From: Methanosarcinaceae archaeon
GTDB lineage: Archaea; Halobacteriota; Methanosarcinia; Methanosarcinales; Methanosarcinaceae
Direction: 5' to 3'
DNA: 7,290 bases
Assembly: GCA_020793555.1 (NCBI GenBank)
Contig: DQIO01000209.1
Location: 1 to 7,290, forward strand
Positions 5,946-7,290 of the stretch are shown here, piece after piece. How positions within the stretch are numbered: the stretch's first letter is position 1; each line of letters starts with the position of its first letter. The notes under the pieces were generated by a model. That model made no database searches. It saw only the letters and a list, made by a program, of their open reading frames with translations, and was not told where the DNA came from. A program made the position numbers and the translations under genes.

Positions 5946-5993
5946 CATGGTTGTTTTTATAATATGGCTGGAACCATCGTTTAGAAAATCGTG
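5240..5993 (+). repeat. Direct repeat copy B (msr gene plus 3' flank, with insertion)
   Basis: This is the partner of 1-603 in the same orientation. Similarity ends at GTG (5991-5993), after which the two flanks are unrelated. The region between the copies is the archaeocin operon with the debris behind it. Recombination between the copies would delete or duplicate roughly 5.2 kb. Confidence 0.95.
5710..5857. mobile_element. MITE-like non-autonomous element, 148 bp
   Basis: The ends are perfect 19-bp terminal inverted repeats: CAGGCTGTCCCAAAACTAA at 5710-5728 and its reverse complement at 5839-5857. The interior is AT-rich and has no transposase gene. It contains a small inner palindrome, TCCTA-GA-TAGGA (5798-5809). 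TACA occurs on both sides (5706-5709 and 5858-5861), while the uninterrupted copy at 1-554 has it once, so the insertion and its 4-bp target duplication are directly demonstrated. The TACA can also be read as a TA duplication with slightly asymmetric ends. Transposition would need a transposase supplied by a related full-length element elsewhere. Confidence 0.9.
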
Positions 5994-6007
5994 AAACCAC
6001 CCCCACC

Positions 6008-6022
6008 TGCCGCTATACGGCA
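6008..6022. other. Small hairpin TGCCG-CTATA-CGGCA
   Basis: A perfect 5-bp stem with a 5-base loop lies just beyond the right end of the msr repeat. With a bulged A, CCT/AGG can add three more pairs. There is no T-run on either side, so it is not a typical terminator. It may mark a junction between the repeat and unrelated sequence. Confidence 0.25.
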
Positions 6023-6048
6023 AGGAAGGAGTATTCTGCTTCATTCAG

Positions 6049-6069
6049 ATAAAACCGGAGAGTTCCGGT
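6049..6069 (-). terminator. Hairpin plus T-run terminator for the 6069-6422 gene remnant
   Basis: On the minus strand ACCGGA-ACTC-TCCGGT (6069-6054) forms a 6-bp stem followed by TTTTATC. The stem begins at the last base of the TGA stop (6069-6071) of the minus-strand reading frame, which fits the frame being a gene that once ended here. Confidence 0.55.
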
Positions 6070-6422
6070 CAAAAGTGATTCCTGTTATCCTCTATCGTCT
6101 GATCACAACCACTGCACCAGTTATCTGTGACGAACATATATATATATGTCATTATGCAGTAAGGACTCATATAACCATGATCTGAACAATCGTAATTATA
6201 GGATGCCTCGTGTTGTGCGAGATGCCAATCCCAACTGGATGATATCTGGTGTTTCATAATCCACGCATCGCCCAGAGGTTCACTTCAGCCTCGATGATCG
6301 GTTTGCTAGTTGGTGAACACTGCCATCATATCCATGCTCTGCTGATTGTTATTCCAGCCCGATTCTTCCTCTGCCTCGTTAAGTAACCGACTGTCGTGGA
6401 CGCTGTTATCAGCTTTCAACAT
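6069..6422 (-). pseudogene. Degraded small gene with two in-frame stops, unidentified
   Basis: One minus-strand frame runs 117 codons from the ATG at 6422 (MLKADNSVHD...) to the TGA at 6069-6071. It is broken only by TAG at 6306-6308 (codon 39) and TGA seven codons later. The first 38 residues are polar and acidic. The last part (from Met at 6257) has a Cys/Trp/Tyr-rich stretch (YDCSDHGYMSPYC, then DNWCSGCDQTIE) typical of a small secreted or metal-binding protein. The start is 2 bases after the stop of the 182-residue gene, with GAGGGGTGA as ribosome binding site, and a hairpin/T-run follows the end. Gene-like borders with internal stops indicate a decayed member of the same operon. The 38-residue and 62-residue pieces could each be translated separately. 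No family is recognised. Confidence 0.45.
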
Positions 6423-6424
6423 TT

Positions 6425-6973
6425 TCACCCCTCAACAAGATCAGGATAAGCGCTGATCACATTATTTTCTTTTTTTAATAGATTCAGTGTATGTTCGATC
6501 TCTCTACACTGTACGTCATTTTCAAATCTTACATATATCCGGTTAACCTTTTTTACTTCCAGCGAGTATTTGTCGAGATGCTCTTGAAGTTTGTTTGTAT
6601 CGGCATGATCAGTATCATCTAACAGACGAACAAAAGCGTATATATCCCCATCGTCCTGTTTTATTACTATGGTTCCTATTCTTTCGTTTCTAAATAAAGT
6701 TTCTTCTAAACTGTTTAACTTAGATGAAGGAATGACCGTATAAGCCCGAGGAGGAAGCACATCATACCTTACAGTGTACGAGACAGGTAGATTTACCAAC
6801 AAGATTTCTTCAATTCTAGAGGTATTATTATCTTTCAAACCTAAACTAATCCCACCAGCATAAGCTCTTGCCGGATCATCAACCACTTTAAAAAATGCCA
6901 ACATCACCCCAAAAGATGCAACTATCACTATAATCACCAACACTGCTATACTTACAATTTCTTTTACATTCAT
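6425..6973 (-). CDS. Single-pass membrane-anchored protein of unknown function
   Basis: This 182-residue protein has one N-terminal membrane helix (about 6-28, IVSIAVLVIIVIVASFGVML). The rest is soluble, with a probable extracytoplasmic alpha/beta domain: hydrophobic strands such as RIGTIVIKQDDGDIYAFVRL and a helix EHTLNLLKKENN near the end. The ATG at 6973 is chosen because AGGTGG (6983-6988) lies 9 bases before it. The frame is open upstream to 7150, but that part overlaps the terminator and the peptidase gene in another frame and is not protein-like. I do not recognise a family. It lies just downstream of the peptidase terminator and ends 2 bases before the decayed reading frame at 6422, so it was probably read together with that gene. 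No promoter is obvious. TTTATTAA, about 30 bases before the start, is a weak TATA candidate. Confidence 0.75.
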   Translation of the reverse strand: MNVKEIVSIAVLVIIVIVASFGVMLAFFKVVDDPARAYAGGISLGLKDNNTSRIEEILLVNLPVSYTVRYDVLPPRAYTVIPSSKLNSLEETLFRNERIGTIVIKQDDGDIYAFVRLLDDTDHADTNKLQEHLDKYSLEVKKVNRIYVRFENDVQCREIEHTLNLLKKENNVISAYPDLVEG

Positions 6974-7012
6974 GCCTTTAATCCACCTATTCTTTAATAA
7001 ACTAACTGATTT

Positions 7013-7049
7013 AAAAAAAATAAAAAATGTGAAGGTTAATCCTTCACAT
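7013..7049 (-). terminator. Intrinsic-type terminator overlapping the peptidase stop codon
   Basis: On the minus strand ATGTGAAGG (7049-7041), a 5-base loop and CCTTCACAT (7035-7027) form a perfect 9-bp stem, followed by TTTTTTATTTTTTTT. The TAA stop of the C39-like peptidase (7036-7038) lies mostly in the loop, so the last codons of the gene form the left arm. Thymine-rich tracts are the known archaeal termination signal. The hairpin is extra. Confidence 0.75.
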
Positions 7050-7290
7050 GAATGTCTGTAGTATGTGTTTGTAGACCCCACCATTCCCAATACGCGAGCC
7101 CTATGTTCACAGGCCATGGGTCGTTTATGTATAATAATCGCCCAAAACACTCTCGCTGTATCCTATAGCACATCTTGCATGTCCAGTAATGCCACTCTTT
7201 ACTGGTCTATTCGCGTCTATTTCCTGTTTTTCACCGTTAAATGATGCGGAATAATCATCAGACCCATATTTACTTATACCGTAATAGTAA
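7036..7290 (-). pseudogene. C39-like papain-fold peptidase, C-terminal part, apparently frameshifted
   Basis: The right end holds the C-terminus of a minus-strand gene that begins outside the window. One frame reads ...ANRPVKSGITGHARCAIGYS and GDYYT, then hits TAA. Removing one T from the TATTAT run (about 7130-7138) joins it to a second frame reading NDPWPVNIGLAYWEWWGLQT and ending HVKD-TAA. Together these give the standard end of a C39-like peptidase: the catalytic His in the G-H-A motif, then a YYxNDPWP strand carrying the Asp. The catalytic Cys would lie outside the window. As written the protein is cut after GDYYT and loses the NDPWP part. A sequencing error in the short TAT repeat is possible. 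Such proteases cleave secreted proteins or, fused to transporters, bacteriocin leaders. A link to the archaeocin operon is only speculation. Confidence 0.65.

Noticed and set aside
5772..6044. 90-residue minus-strand frame over the MITE and msr end
   Set aside because: It is made of antisense msr sequence and element sequence. The same antisense frame appears over copy A, as expected for a shadow.
6131..6150. ATATATATAT run as a promoter or repeat array
   Set aside because: The run is short, lies inside the decayed minus-strand frame and has no gene in position to use it.
6306..6308. In-frame TAG as a pyrrolysine codon
   Set aside because: Methanosarcinales can read TAG as pyrrolysine, but reading through here meets a TGA only seven codons later, which they do not decode. 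No known pyrrolysine enzyme is encoded.
6974..7150. N-terminal extension of the 182-residue protein to 7150
   Set aside because: The added part runs through the terminator and overlaps the peptidase in another frame. The start at 6973 has a proper ribosome binding site and is followed by a membrane helix.
1..7290. CRISPR array, tRNA or rRNA genes
   Set aside because: No regularly spaced repeats, no cloverleaf-like sequence and no rRNA-like conserved stretches were seen on either strand.

Overview
The window looks like an accessory region of a methanogenic archaeon, most likely of the Methanosarcinales. The base composition is AT-rich. Ribosome binding sites are of the GAGG/AGGTGG type, TATA-like boxes replace -35/-10 promoters, and there are two copies of a methanogen-type Msr/FilR1-family regulator (winged helix plus DUF1724-like domain). 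The genus cannot be fixed from the sequence alone.

Layout. Positions 1-554 hold the 3' part of an msr-like regulator that begins outside the window. Convergent to it is a tightly packed four-gene minus-strand operon, read from 3441 down to 624: (1) a 212-residue secreted precursor with a 12-cysteine C-terminal domain resembling halocin C8-like bacteriocins; (2) a 122-residue small membrane protein; (3) a 275-residue lipoprotein; (4) a thioredoxin domain fused to a CcdA/DsbD-type membrane electron carrier. The genes overlap or lie within 12 bp of each other. Upstream (3442-4011) is a long non-coding stretch with a palindromic TATA-like box, a perfect 12-bp inverted repeat and a TTCG-loop hairpin.

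Positions 4012-4778 carry gene debris: a UbiA prenyltransferase lacking its N-terminal half, and an unidentified C-terminal fragment. A second msr copy follows (4987-5945), about 96% identical to the first over the shared part. It is broken by a 148-bp MITE-like element (5710-5857) with 19-bp perfect terminal inverted repeats and a 4-bp target duplication, TACA. The two msr copies are direct repeats that bracket the operon.

The right end (6047-7290) is a second minus-strand set: the 3' end of a C39-like papain-fold peptidase with an apparent 1-base frameshift, a hairpin/T-run terminator overlapping its stop codon, an intact 182-residue single-pass membrane protein, and a 117-codon reading frame with two in-frame stops that ends at another hairpin/T-run terminator.

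How it may work together (inference). The operon reads as a self-contained archaeocin-like system: a cysteine-rich secreted peptide, a candidate immunity membrane protein, an exported lipoprotein of unknown role, and a dedicated thiol-disulfide relay. The surrounding repeats, element insertion and pseudogenes show that the locus is recombinationally active.
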